Shown here in pieces: positions 40,269 to 49,727 of a DNA stretch of 64,000 bases (position 1 is its first letter; every line of letters begins with the position of its first letter). A program made the position numbers and the translations under genes. The DNA is taken from assembly GCA_019054805.1 (NCBI GenBank), contig JAHQIY010000010.1, forward strand, positions 2,587,501 through 2,651,500. The letters are read 5' to 3'. The notes under the pieces were generated by a model, which made no database searches, was not told the origin of the DNA, and was given only the letters and a program-made list of their open reading frames with translations. This DNA comes from Brachionus manjavacas. Lineage: Eukaryota; Rotifera; Eurotatoria; Ploima; Brachionidae.

Positions 40269-41404
40269 CGTTTTTTAGTGCCTTATGAGCATTTGTTTGA
40301 TACGATTTATCGAATTCATGAGCAAGTAGGACATAAGAGTCGAGACGTAATGTTACCTGCATGTAAAAAAAATCACATCAATTTAACAGTTGAGATGATT
40401 AATTGTAAGTTTACAGGTAGAATAAAAAAAAGTTACTAATTGAGTCAATTATTTTTTAGTTTTTAACAAAACGTGTCAACAATGTGTCTTAAACAAAATA
40501 GAAATAAAACCACTGGACTTGTTGTAAAACCGATTTTGTCTCAAGACTTCAAAAGTCGTGCACAGATGGATCTCATTGATATGCAAACGTTGCCCGATGG
40601 CGAATTTAAGTGGATTATGGTTTATCAAGACCATTTTACCAAATTTATTCTTTTGAGAGCATTTCGAGCAAAAAACACCGTCGAGGAAACTAATGCATTA
40701 TTTGACATTTTTACAATATTAGGAATCCCTACTATTCTACAGTCCGACAATGGTAGGGAGTTTAGAAACCAAATTGTTTTAGCGTTAAAAGCCATGTGGC
40801 CTGACCTCTCGCTCATCCATGGTCGCGTTTTTGATCCCAAGGAGTACCAGTTAGATGAGTTAACTCAAGTGACTCCAATAGTTGAACCGTCAGAGATAGG
40901 ACCAGAGATCGACAGGGCCGCTAATAATTTGCTTGGAATTCGCCAAACTGTTCGCGGCAACCAAGCAAAGCAAGCTGAGACAATGAGGACTAGGAGTAAA
41001 AAGTACTTGCCTGATGTCAATATTGGAGATTATGTATTATTGCCAATCCCCGATGTTGACAAAGGGCTAACTGAAGCTCCAAACCTAATATGTCGAGTCA
41101 TAGACATTGATTTTAAATTTCAATTGTATGAACTAGCTTGTGAAGCAGCCGTTTTTACTGATATGTTCGCCAGAAATTGCTTCGATTTGTTAAAGGACTA
41201 AAATCTGACATTAAATGTCAATACTAGCAAATCAGTTAAAGGCATAAGAGCGGCAGTAAATGAGCTCTCAATTGGTGGAGGGCAAGGGATGGTTAAATGT
41301 AACTGTACATCCGCTTGTTCAACTAATCGATGCTCATGTCGAAAATCAAATTTACTTTGCAATTCCCGTTGTCATGGCTCAAATCCGGCATGCAAAAATA
41401 AGTA
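40269..41404 (+). pseudogene. KRBA2/SCAND3-like integrase, broken
   Basis: Starts in an integrase zinc-binding segment (YEHLFDTIYRIHEQVGHKSR). A 54-nt GT-AG intron (40405-40458) interrupts before the NKTCQQC part. After a one-base shift the core reads RAQMDLIDMQTLPDGEFKW, YQDHFTKFILLRAF and ILQSDNGREF, so two of the three DDE acids are present. The segment that should carry the third Glu is replaced by FDPKEYQLDEL, a likely deletion. After VGD-like INIGDYVLLPIPDVDKG and LLKD, an in-frame TAA (41199) is followed in frame by a Cys-rich end (VKCNCTSACSTNRCSCRK; LLCNSRCHG) stopping at 41404. Such genes derive from Ginger/gypsy-like integrases. Confidence 0.82.
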
Positions 41405-41964
41405 AAAACTTTATTTTTTTTAAATTTTATTTTATTTTACTTTACTTAACAAATTTACTTAAACTTTACAGTTATTCTCGTAAATTACTAAAACACTTCC
41501 AGTAAATTACGAGAAAAAATAAAATATCAGTAAATTTTGAGATTTCTTTTTTTTTATTCATTTTTTACAAATTTACGTATAAGAACGTAATTCTATAGAT
41601 TTCCGTGTTTTACATTTTTACGATAACAAAGATATCAGTTGAAAAGTAGTGTTCAGTAATCTTTTCTAAAAATGTTGGCTGGCCGGTGGCTTGACCACGA
41701 GTCAGTCGTTTTTATTAAAATAAATTAAAATAAATTTTTGCTAGTTATTATATTCACCGTAAAAAAAAATAAAATAAAAGTCTTTACTCAGAATTTTGAA
41801 AAAAAAAAAAATTTTTAAGTCCGGACTTGGACTTGACATAAGACTTGTGACTTTTAAACAACTCTGGCTAATAATTATATGCCGTTTTAATAGCCGAATT
41901 CTTGGGCAGTTGTTGATGGGCAGGTAATTTTTTTGATAATGCTTTTTTAATTAATTTTTTAATC
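41405..41964. other. AT-rich stretch, no recognised feature
   Basis: Only poly-A/T runs and no convincing frame. Confidence 0.4.
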
Positions 41965-42040
41965 TAAATTAAAAGGGGATGCAGCCAGTCGAAGTCCAGG
42001 GCGGTGGTTTAGGTTTATGGGTAAGCAGAAGGTAAGGATC
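41965..42040 (-). repeat. Relic of the GTCCGGGGCGGAG-containing MITE family
   Basis: AAGTCCAGGGCGGTGGTTTA and GTAAGCAGAAGGTAAGGAT align with the GC-rich core shared by the elements at 11966-12241 and 47914-48631 (GGTCCGGGGCGGAG..., GGTATGCTGAAGGTAAG as read on the matching strand). Ends are not visible. The strand assignment is relative. Confidence 0.45.
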
Positions 42041-42191
42041 TTTTTTTTTTATTAAATTAGTCTTAAATTTATTCTAAATATCATTTAGGAGTTTATTTTT
42101 ATTAGAATTAGCGAAAAGTCTATTAAAAATTAGCTATGAGGAAAATTATGAGCCTTGTTGATGTAAAATTTCTTTACTTATATTGTTTATC

Positions 42192-42260
42192 GCAATTTTA
42201 GTAATGATATCATATCATTACTAAAATTGCATGAAAAATTATTGAGTCAATAATTTTTCA
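42192..42260. repeat. Two adjacent perfect hairpins
   Basis: 42192-42230: 18-bp arms (GCAATTTTAGTAATGATA and its complement) around TCA. 42232-42260: 13-bp arms (TGAAAAATTATTG) around AGT. A CACATGTG palindrome follows. Function unknown. Confidence 0.85.
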
Positions 42261-42334
42261 CATGTGACACATGTTTTCATAGATGAAGCTTCAGAGAAAA
42301 AAGATGAAATAATAAGGAAACAATCGATTAGAAA

Positions 42335-42420
42335 CCGGTTTTGTTTTCTTCCACCAGTCTGACAACAGATTGAACAGAATGACTCAATCCTGTCATCTAC
42401 CATTAAATTGAAATTCAACT
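42335..42420 (-). mobile_element. LINE C-terminal fragment
   Basis: The minus strand reads TGLSHSVQSVVRLVEENKTG, matching TGLSHSISLILKLVEENKEG of the LINE copy at 17900-18050. Same family as the fragments at 70 and 62755. Confidence 0.6.
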
Positions 42421-43435
42421 TAGAATTAAATTTAATACCAAGAAACTTGATTTCTTTTTGGCCTTCTATACTATTACCATAAATTTTTAAGTTAAGATTT
42501 TCACTCTATTTTTTTTATTTAGAAAAGACAACTGAACACCACTCTTCAACTCTTTTCTTCATTTCATACTTAATAAGCCATAGCTTTAACATTCTATTAA
42601 AGAACATGCATAAATTTTGAGGATGAAAATAAAAGTATCAATACCTGCGAATATATATGAAAATGAAAAAGAACATGATTCACTTTTTTTAATTTAGAAT
42701 TTTTAAATCTTCAAAAAAAAATTAAAAATAATTTGTTTGTTATTTAACTATGAATTTCATAAGATCTGAAATTTTCTTATATTTTCTTATTTGTGTTTGC
42801 ATTTTTAAAATTAATAAGAAAAGATCTTAAAAGGAATCTATTTTTTAGATTTTTATTAATTTTCTTTTAAATTTCCAAATAATTTCTCATAAGTTCTTGA
42901 CCAGGATCTTTCAATATTCTCCTATAGATTTATTATAAAGGATCTGGAACTTTTTAAAAAGAATTTTGGAATAAAAATTTGTAAGACTATTTTTCAAGAT
43001 CATAAAAGAATATTTAGATGAAGGTTATTTTTATTTTTAAAACAAATCTAAGATCTAAGATCCAAGATGTTCCTTTTAATAAAGATTCCTAATAGAATTT
43101 TTGTATGTGCAAGAATGCATTCTATCACCAATTATTTTTCTGACCCTAAAAGTTTTCCTAATCATTTTGGGACAAAAAAAAAACATCGAAGGAGAGGGAA
43201 TGGGTATTTATTGGGCAATGGCTTTGGACTGTATTGAGAATCTCCTCTTTTATACAAGCAAATCTTTTTAGATACCATATATTGTAAATCAAAGCTTTAA
43301 ATACAGAAGCTAATGCTTCTATGTAATTAAAAATATTTTAAATATTTTGAAATTAACAAAAAAAAAAGAAAAAAATTACATAATTATTTATTTGAAGCAT
43401 TTTAATAGATACTGATTTGAATAAAATAAAATTTC
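42421..43435. other. AT-rich stretch, no recognised feature
   Basis: Lies downstream of the EF-hand gene. No open frame, exon or repeat end recognised. Confidence 0.4.
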
Positions 43436-43605
43436 TTATACATAATTGTTTAAGATTAAATTTATAAATTCTCTTTTATTTATTTTGTTGTCTTTATCTT
43501 TATCTATAGCTTGAATCATTTTTTGAACATCTGATTTTTGAATATTTCCTTTGAAACGGCCCATTACCAAAAATAACTCTTCTTCGGTTATGTAACCACT
43601 TGAAT
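43436..43605 (-). CDS. EF-hand gene terminal exon: rest of EF3, EF4
   Basis: The acceptor TTTTTAAAG gives AT to finish the Asp codon. It reads SSGYITEEELFLVMGRFKGN and AIDKDKDNKINKREF, ending LNNYV and TAA at 43436. Confidence 0.88.
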
Positions 43606-46600
43606 CTTTAAAAACAAAGTTGAGTTTGACATATTAAAATGGTGATCATTGCAAAATGTGGTATTAAAAAAAGTAGACGATTTTAATATGAAAATATTTT
43701 GAAAACCAAAAATAATATTCCACATACAAAAAAAAATTTAGATTATAACCGATAAATTTTAATTATTTTTCGAAAAACACAAAAAAATCACATTATGCTT
43801 AAATAATTTTATTAATCAAATTAAAATTAATGAGATCCTAGAGTTCATTAATGATTGTAAAAAACCTGAAAAACTGTCATCCAATTTAAACCTATATAAG
43901 AATCTGATAAAACCATCAAATGTAATTTTATGAAGTCACACCGGATGAAATATTTTATAAAGCAAAGAGACACAGATGCGAAAAAATGGTTTTTCGAAGA
44001 TTTTATTTGAACTCATTTAAAATAAAGCAATAAAACAATTTAAAATGCTATGGTGAAAAATGTAATGAGAAAACAATAATGAGATTGATAAGCAAATTAT
44101 AAATGTCATAGTATAAAATTGATTATAAAATCAATAAATTCCACCAAATCGTCCCAAATGAAAACAAATTCCAATGTCTTGGAAACCCCTAAACGAAACA
44201 GCTCAGCTAAAGTAATCAAATAACCAAATTAAAATACAAAAAGATACTTGATACGCTTTTCCACATTAATAGAAATAAATTCTGGACGGAAATGAGAAGA
44301 AGCAGGAAAAAAGATGAAAATTTGAACTCAAGGATTGATAAATTGAAGAAAGATTTGGAAATCACTTCAATAAAAATGGTCAAACTTTGTCCTAATAAAT
44401 TTCAAATATTGAATAAATACATCAGTAAGATATTGAATCAATCGAACAAACCAGGAAACAATTTTAAAAAATTAAAAAAAGAGATTCTTGACTTTTTAAA
44501 AATTAACAATAAATTGTTTAGATTTGGTTGCCAAGATAAAATAGCTTTAACTTTAGCCAACAATTTTTGAATCAATAATAAAAAAATAAAATCCTATATC
44601 TTTTCAACCTTGGAAAGATTCTACCTAAACTTAATGATTATATTAAGAGAAATTTAGTTCGAATAACCACAGAAAATAAAAAAATACATAAAAATTTAAA
44701 AAAATAAATAAAAATATAAATAAATACATAAAAATATAAAAAAAACAACTTTTCGTTTTAAATGACCCTTATATTAATAATATAAGTCCAACTACAATAT
44801 TCGATTACAATATCGATTTCCAATGTTTTCGCAAAATACGTTCTTTACAGACAAAAAGAAACACACCGAGATTCCCAAACTCAATCTGGCTCTAAATCTA
44901 AAAGCTCGGCAAAATGCGCATTTTTACACTTTAAGAAACCAATTGAATACTTTAAAATGAAGAAAAAGAAACTCTTACGACTAGTCTAATGTTACGATTT
45001 AGCAATCGCTTCACCACACCTTTGAAAAAAGTCCAACTGCTTGAGCCCGCAATTGCCTTAACAAACACACAAAATCCGCAATTTCTTCTTTTTTTTAAGC
45101 TTTTATTTTTCCTTAAAAATTCTAATAATTAATAACAATATTTTTATATCAAAACATTAATTGTAACTCGATTAAGCTTTAATTCAAATTCCAATGTAAA
45201 AATATTCATAATTTTTGTATTCGATATTAAAATTATGCTCAACTAAAATTTAATTTTTTTTTTCTTAACTTTATTTATCGATTTTAATGCAGTGTTGTGG
45301 TTTTATACAAAACTTTTTTAATTCACTAGTCCCTCACGCAAGTGAAGGTCTAGAGAAAATTACACTGTAAATGCAACCCGTTGTAATGCCGATGGATGGG
45401 TTTTTCCTGACAATGAGACGGATAAGTGAATAGTACTTAAATGATAGTATGCGGGTGCTTTTTCCTAAATACCTTAATAAATCCCTATGAGACTTATGCA
45501 GCCCCGTATGGATGAATAAAATGTCGGGGAACATCTTCATTACACCGTTCTATAACCACGTTCCGTTAAATAAACAAGGCCTGGAGGCCCAACAACAATA
45601 ATTCTTTTAATTGTAGAACCCTTAAACCTTAGGTAGAAAATAAACACGAGGTAAAACCTCAACAGCAGAAATAATTTTTCTTATTCGTTTTATAAATTGT
45701 AAAACAAAATTTTATTTACGTTGGTCTGAAAAGAAGGACTTTGATCCATTCTGAGCTGACCCGAATCTGTTTAAAAAAAATTTTTCTTTAAATTTTTTTT
45801 ACATTTTCAAACAATAAAGGATTTAATTTAATCTATGTGGCGAAGAAATTGAAAGGTTAGACAAATTGAAATATTTGGATCTATGAGTAAATGTGAAATG
45901 CTTTAGTAAAGAAAAACTAAGAGAACGTGTAAAAAGCACATCGAAAGCATTCTACTTTCTCAAAAAAAACCTAGATAATATTAGTAAGCACTTAAAACCA
46001 CAATAAAAAGCTCACTTGTTCAAAATTTCCGTAAGGCAAATGTATTATGGTTTAGAAAATTGTAATATCAGTAAAACTGAGAGAAAAAAAGAAGGTATAA
46101 TGATAAAACAGATTTATTTATTTAAAAAATAATTTAGGCGAAGCCTTGGCCGTTTGGAACGGAGACTTAGTCCTTTCTTTCAGCCACATGATTGATTTTT
46201 GATAGCACACACTGTAAAAAAATAAAAAAAAATTTTTTGAAAAAAGTTAAATTTGTTTGAGTTTAGATTTTATGATAAAACAGATGCTTTTGATAGGAAA
46301 CAGGTGGAGAACAACAAACTCATTATATAAATTCAATTTTTCTAAAATATTACCTGAACTGAAATCAAAACCATATCTCGAGAGAAGAAAGGCTCTATGC
46401 TGGTGCATACTTGAAGAGAGGAGCAGGCGTGGTGATCTCATCCAGCTTCAGAAACTGGTTGACTCATAAAATGTGTGATATATTAAAAAAAGAAGAAATA
46501 GACAAGAAACTTAAAGAAATAATTCTGCCAAAAACGAAGAATTATTTACTTTTTAAAATTCTTAATTTTTGTTTTAAAAAATCGATTTTATTAATTTTTT

Positions 46601-49600
46601 AAAACCTAGCTTTTTTTTAAAATATGCATCAGGTAATTAACTGAACATAATTAATTAATTTTAATTTAATAAAGAACGTTGAAAAAAGTTGTCAAAAAGT
46701 CGCTGTGTTTTTCAGTTTTAAACAAAAGTAATATAAAAAATTTAAAAAAAAATTCAAAAATGTACCTTTATCAAAATAGTCAAAGGCTGTTTCGAGTTCT
46801 ATCATAGTGGGCTTTCGAAAAAATTGATCAGCCATAACGTTTACAAATTCTTTGAAATCAATGCTACCACTTCCATCGCCATCCATCATTCTCATTAACT
46901 GATGTATCTCTTCATCTTTGACTTTAATGTCCAGAGATTCGAAAACTTTTTCCAGTTCGTTGACACATATTGATCCAGATTTATCGCTATCAAATAAATC
47001 AAAGCATTCCTTGAGTTCTTTTAGTTGAGCAGGGCTAAGTTTCTAAAAAATCAATTAATCTTTCGTCATTTTTAACCATGAGAAGTTCAGTGCAAAATTT
47101 TGGATCTTTTAATAGATCTTTTTAAATATGAAATTAATTTAAATAAAAATTGATTTAATTTTTTGTGTTTGAATTACATGTTGAAATTACATTGAAAAAG
47201 TGCGATGTTACAAATATTTTTTTCAGTTTCAAATAAAAATAATTCTAAGTTAATATTGCAAACATTTTCATATTTGAAATTAAACTCTTTGATGAAATAG
47301 AATGAGTTTAATTTTTGTTTGGAAATTTGAAAAAAACTTTGAAAATTCTTTTTTAACTTGTAAACAATTCATTCATTTATTTTTTGCCGAGCAAATGCTC
47401 CTTAAAAATAAAAAGACATGAAAAAACTAAAAATATAGTTAAATAATATAAAAAAAATAAAAAAAAAGATAATTCCTTAGATTAAAGTTTATATTCAATC
47501 GATGAAAAACTGGATCTAGTCGGTTAGGTGAACCAAAGTTGACTTATTAGCCAAAAAATTCTTGTTCTCAGATTTTGTGAACTATTGGTTCACCCAATTT
47601 TTTTGTTCAAAAAATAATTAGGGTGAACCAAAATAGAAATAGACGAACAATTTTTTGGATTATGAACAAATTTAAAAAAACCATTTAATAGAATGTCTAA
47701 TTCTCGAAACTGATATAAAAATAAGTTAATAATTATTTTATTTTAATTTTAAGGAGCTTTAGAAATAGCTTAGTATTTGCTCTGATCTTGCTCTTTCAAC
47801 AATCCCAAATACCCAAATTCTCTCTCTACTTAAATCTTTGCCTTTCAGCATAAAATAATAAAAATTAAAGAAAATTAAAATTAATTTTTCACCCTCGAAG
47901 AGTTTGACTCTGGGAGGTATAGACAATGAAAATATTTAAAAATAAAAATCCTTTCTGTACTTTTTGTACTTTTTCAGAATATTATTTTATTTGGCCCTGT
48001 TACTTTTTGTACTTTCTGTACTTTTTGTACTTTTTCAGAATATTATTTTATTTGGCCCTGTTCCTTTTTGTACTTTCTGTACTTTTTGTACTTTTTCAGA
48101 ATATTATTTTATTTGGCCCTGTTCCTTTTTGTACTTTCTGTACTTTTTGTACTTTTTCAGAATATTATTTTATTTGGCCCTGTTACTTTTTGTACTTTCT
48201 GTACTTTTTGTACTTTTTCAGAATATTATTTTATTTGGCCCTGTTACTTTCTGTACTTTTTGTACTTTTGGTTCTTAATAGTAATAAAAAAACCTTTTAT
48301 TAATATTTAACTAATATTTTTCTTACCTTCAGCATACCCGAATCCCTAAACCAGGGCTCCGCCCCGGACCCCGTTTAAGTTTTAATAAAATTATTAAAAT
48401 TATCATTAATCACAGAAACAGGGCCAAATAAAATAATATTCTGAAAAAGTACAAAAAGTACAGAAAGTACAAAAAGTAACAGGGCCAAATAAAATAATAT
48501 TCTGAAAAAGTACAAAAAGTACAGAAAGTACAAAAAGGAGCAGGGATAAATAAAATAATATTTTGAAAAAGTACAAAAAGTAAAGAAAGGAAAATGATTT
48601 TTTAAAAGTTTGATCTCATTGTCTATCCATGGACTCTGGGGGACATAAATTCATCTGTTTCGCAAGATTTACCTACTCCGCCCATCTTTAAATTTTTATA
48701 TAATTATTTTTTATCATTACATTAGCTTTTTTTCTAAAAAGATGTAATTTCAAAAAAGGTGAAAAATTTTTAGATTAGGTTCAAAAAACATGAGTACAAG
48801 AATTAATCCAGTAACAGGTGAACCATAGTTTACTTAAGCGACTAGACCCGAAAAACTATGTTTTCTTCTTATAAAATTTTGACAAAAGTGATAATTTATT
48901 TTCGTTTGGTTTTAACAAATACTTAATTTATGAAAAATGGAAAACAGAAAGTAGTGAGTTTTTTAAACTACAAATGCTATCTTAAAGATCACAAGCCTAA
49001 AGTCAAAATTCATAAAAAAACACCAAGTTTTTCATGCTTGCAATGTTAACTTAAAATTAATTTTTTTGAAACTGAAAAAAATATTTGAAACATCGCACTT
49101 TTTCAATGTTATTTCAATTTTGGATACATTTTCTAATTCAAACACAAAAAATTAAACTTATTTTATTTAAATTTTATTTTTAACCAAAATAAATTTTAAA
49201 TTTATCATGATTTTATAATCTTTTTCTAAATCATTTAAAAAAAATGTATCACATTTACAAAAACTTTTCAAAATTTAAAGATATTAGCATGAAGTTAATT
49301 TAAAAATTTAACTACAAATTATTTGAACTGAGTGACAAATTTATTAAAAAAAGAAAGCAACAAAAAATTGAAATTAAAAAAGCAAATTAAAAAAAAAAAA
49401 ATCATCTTTATTTCTTAATAAAAAGAAATAGTCTTAAAGTCGAATTTTTGATTTATAGAAAATTTTTTCTTAGACCAAACCAACTATACGTACCATGGAC
49501 TTTCGGAATCGTCTTTCGTCAACGAACTATCATCTTTTAATCTTCTTGTCTTAACTGTAAATTATTTTTGTTAGTCATTATTTAAATTTGCTATTATTTT

Positions 49601-49727
49601 TTACTTATTAAACAAAAAATACATTTTGCTACTTTTTAATAATATCTTGCCGGTTTATTTATTAGCGTACTTTTAATTTTGCAATGAACTTCAAACAGCT
49701 AAATTTTTTCTCACTTACTTGACTCAT
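43436..49727 (-). CDS. Four-EF-hand calcium-binding protein, calmodulin/troponin C-like
   Basis: Calcium sensor of the calmodulin superfamily, about 174 residues. Exons on the minus strand, in order: 49727-49715 (tentative start), 49554-49490, 47042-46766 and 43605-43436. Together they give 525 nt, a whole number of codons. Four loops are complete: DSDKSGSICVNE, DGDGSGSIDFKE, DKDSSGYITEEE (split by an intron after the Lys codon) and DKDKDNKINKRE, the last with Asn for the usual Gly at position 6. LSPAQLKELKECFDLFD before the first loop is the classical calmodulin-type entry helix. A Ser/Asp-rich N-terminal extension precedes it. It could be a calmodulin-like protein or troponin C; sequence reading alone does not separate them. 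Intron 2 is mostly filled by a transposon. Confidence 0.88.
43800..44640 (+). mobile_element. Degraded LINE segment between endonuclease and RT
   Basis: The plus strand has RNKFWTEMRRSRKKDENLNS and then IDKLKKDLEITSI in an open frame of 92 codons, with related broken frames upstream (NEILEFINDCKKPEK-like). The FW-x-E-x(2)-K/R-x(3)-K pattern resembles the linker before the reverse transcriptase in LINE pol proteins. It lies in an intron of the EF-hand gene. Confidence 0.4.
45330..45600 (-). repeat. GC-richer repeat fragment with a GGCCTGGAGGCC-type hairpin
   Basis: CTAGTCCCTCACGCAAGTGA-AGGTCTAG at 45330-45357 can fold into an imperfect stem. On the minus strand GTTGGGCCTCCAGGCCTTGT lies before TTTATTTAA. 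This looks like another LINE 3' hairpin end, but no coding part confirms it. Confidence 0.35.
45835..46470 (+). mobile_element. LINE RT thumb/C-terminal fragment, split by a small insertion
   Basis: It reads IERLDKLKYLDL, SKAFYFLKKNLDNISKHL, LFKISVRQMYYGLENCNISK, and after the insertion LYKFNFSKILPELKSKPYLE and EERSRRGDLIQLQKLVDS, in the order expected for a LINE C-terminal region. Frameshifts and stops are present. The piece 46112-46268 is a later insertion. Confidence 0.65.
46112..46268 (-). mobile_element. 5'-truncated LINE or SINE 3' end with target duplication
   Basis: ATGATAAAACAGAT occurs on both sides (46098-46111 and 46269-46282). In minus orientation the insert ends AGGC-TTC-GCCT hairpin, then an A/T-rich stretch ending AAATAAATAAA. 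About 157 bp, no coding. Confidence 0.75.
46766..47042 (-). CDS. EF-hand gene exon 3: EF1, EF2, start of EF3
   Basis: It starts after GATTTTTTAG with KLSPAQLKELKECFDLFDSD. MDGDGSGSIDFKEFVNVMAD and AFDYFDK follow. It ends AAA-G before GTACAT. 277 nt, phases consistent with both neighbours. Confidence 0.9.
47950..48275 (+). repeat. 61-bp tandem array, about five units
   Basis: GGCCCTGTTACTTTTTGTAC begins units at 47993, 48054, 48115, 48176 and 48237, exactly 61 bp apart. Since 61 is not a multiple of three, all three frames are read in turn, which creates spurious long frames rich in Phe, Leu and Tyr. Confidence 0.95.
48417..48597 (-). repeat. Inverted 61-bp array, about three units
   Basis: The inverse of the 47950-48275 unit (AACAGGGCCAAATAAAATAA...) occurs three times, so the two arrays could fold on each other as a long hairpin around the GC-rich core at 48330-48380. 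Confidence 0.92.
49490..49554 (-). CDS. EF-hand gene exon 2
   Basis: Acceptor ATTTACAG, then TT and 21 codons reading KTRRLKDDSSLTKDDSESPW and Tyr. Only this frame is open. Joining in frame to exon 3 uses the donor TAC|GTATAG; the stronger-looking CATG|GTACGT would create a stop. Confidence 0.6.
49715..49727 (-). CDS. EF-hand gene tentative start exon
   Basis: ATGAGTCAAGTAA before GTGAGA gives MSQV plus one base, which fits the phase of exon 2. It is short, so chance is possible. Confidence 0.35.

Larger units (their letters stand above)
47914..48631. mobile_element. 718-bp MITE with 8-bp target duplication GACTCTGG
   Basis: Ends GAGGTATAGACAATGA and TCATTGTCTATCCATG. The duplication GACTCTGG is at 47906-47913 and 48632-48639. 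The copy at 59.8 kb of the host element has GAGTTTGACTTTGGGGAACA uninterrupted, the empty site. Inside are five 61-bp tandem units on the left and three inverted units on the right, around a GC-rich core. A 276-bp relative is at 11966-12241. Confidence 0.92.
47154..49156. mobile_element. 2.0-kb non-autonomous element with long inverted ends
   Basis: Left end TTTAATTTTTTGTGTTTGAA and right end in inverse, followed inside by words such as AACATTGAAAAAGTGCGATGT. The second copy is 59312-60425. Shared internal words, inverted between copies, include ACTGGATCTAGTCGG, GGTGAACCA and GAGTTTGACT(C/T)TGGG. This copy carries the nested element 47914-48631 and lies in intron 2 of the EF-hand gene. A GGAGC-ATTT-GCTCGG hairpin (47388-47404, minus) shows an older LINE tail within the family. 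Confidence 0.85.

Noticed and set aside
41260-41505. 81-codon plus-strand ORF
   Set aside because: The neighbouring frame gives the Cys-rich end of the integrase; this ORF is a shadow.
45334-45540. 68-codon minus-strand ORF in a GC-richer patch
   Set aside because: No recognisable motif; the patch looks like a repeat fragment with hairpins.
47926-48310. Overlapping Phe/Tyr/Leu-rich ORFs of 80-125 codons
   Set aside because: They are produced by the 61-bp tandem array, which is read in three frames in turn; no start context or domain.
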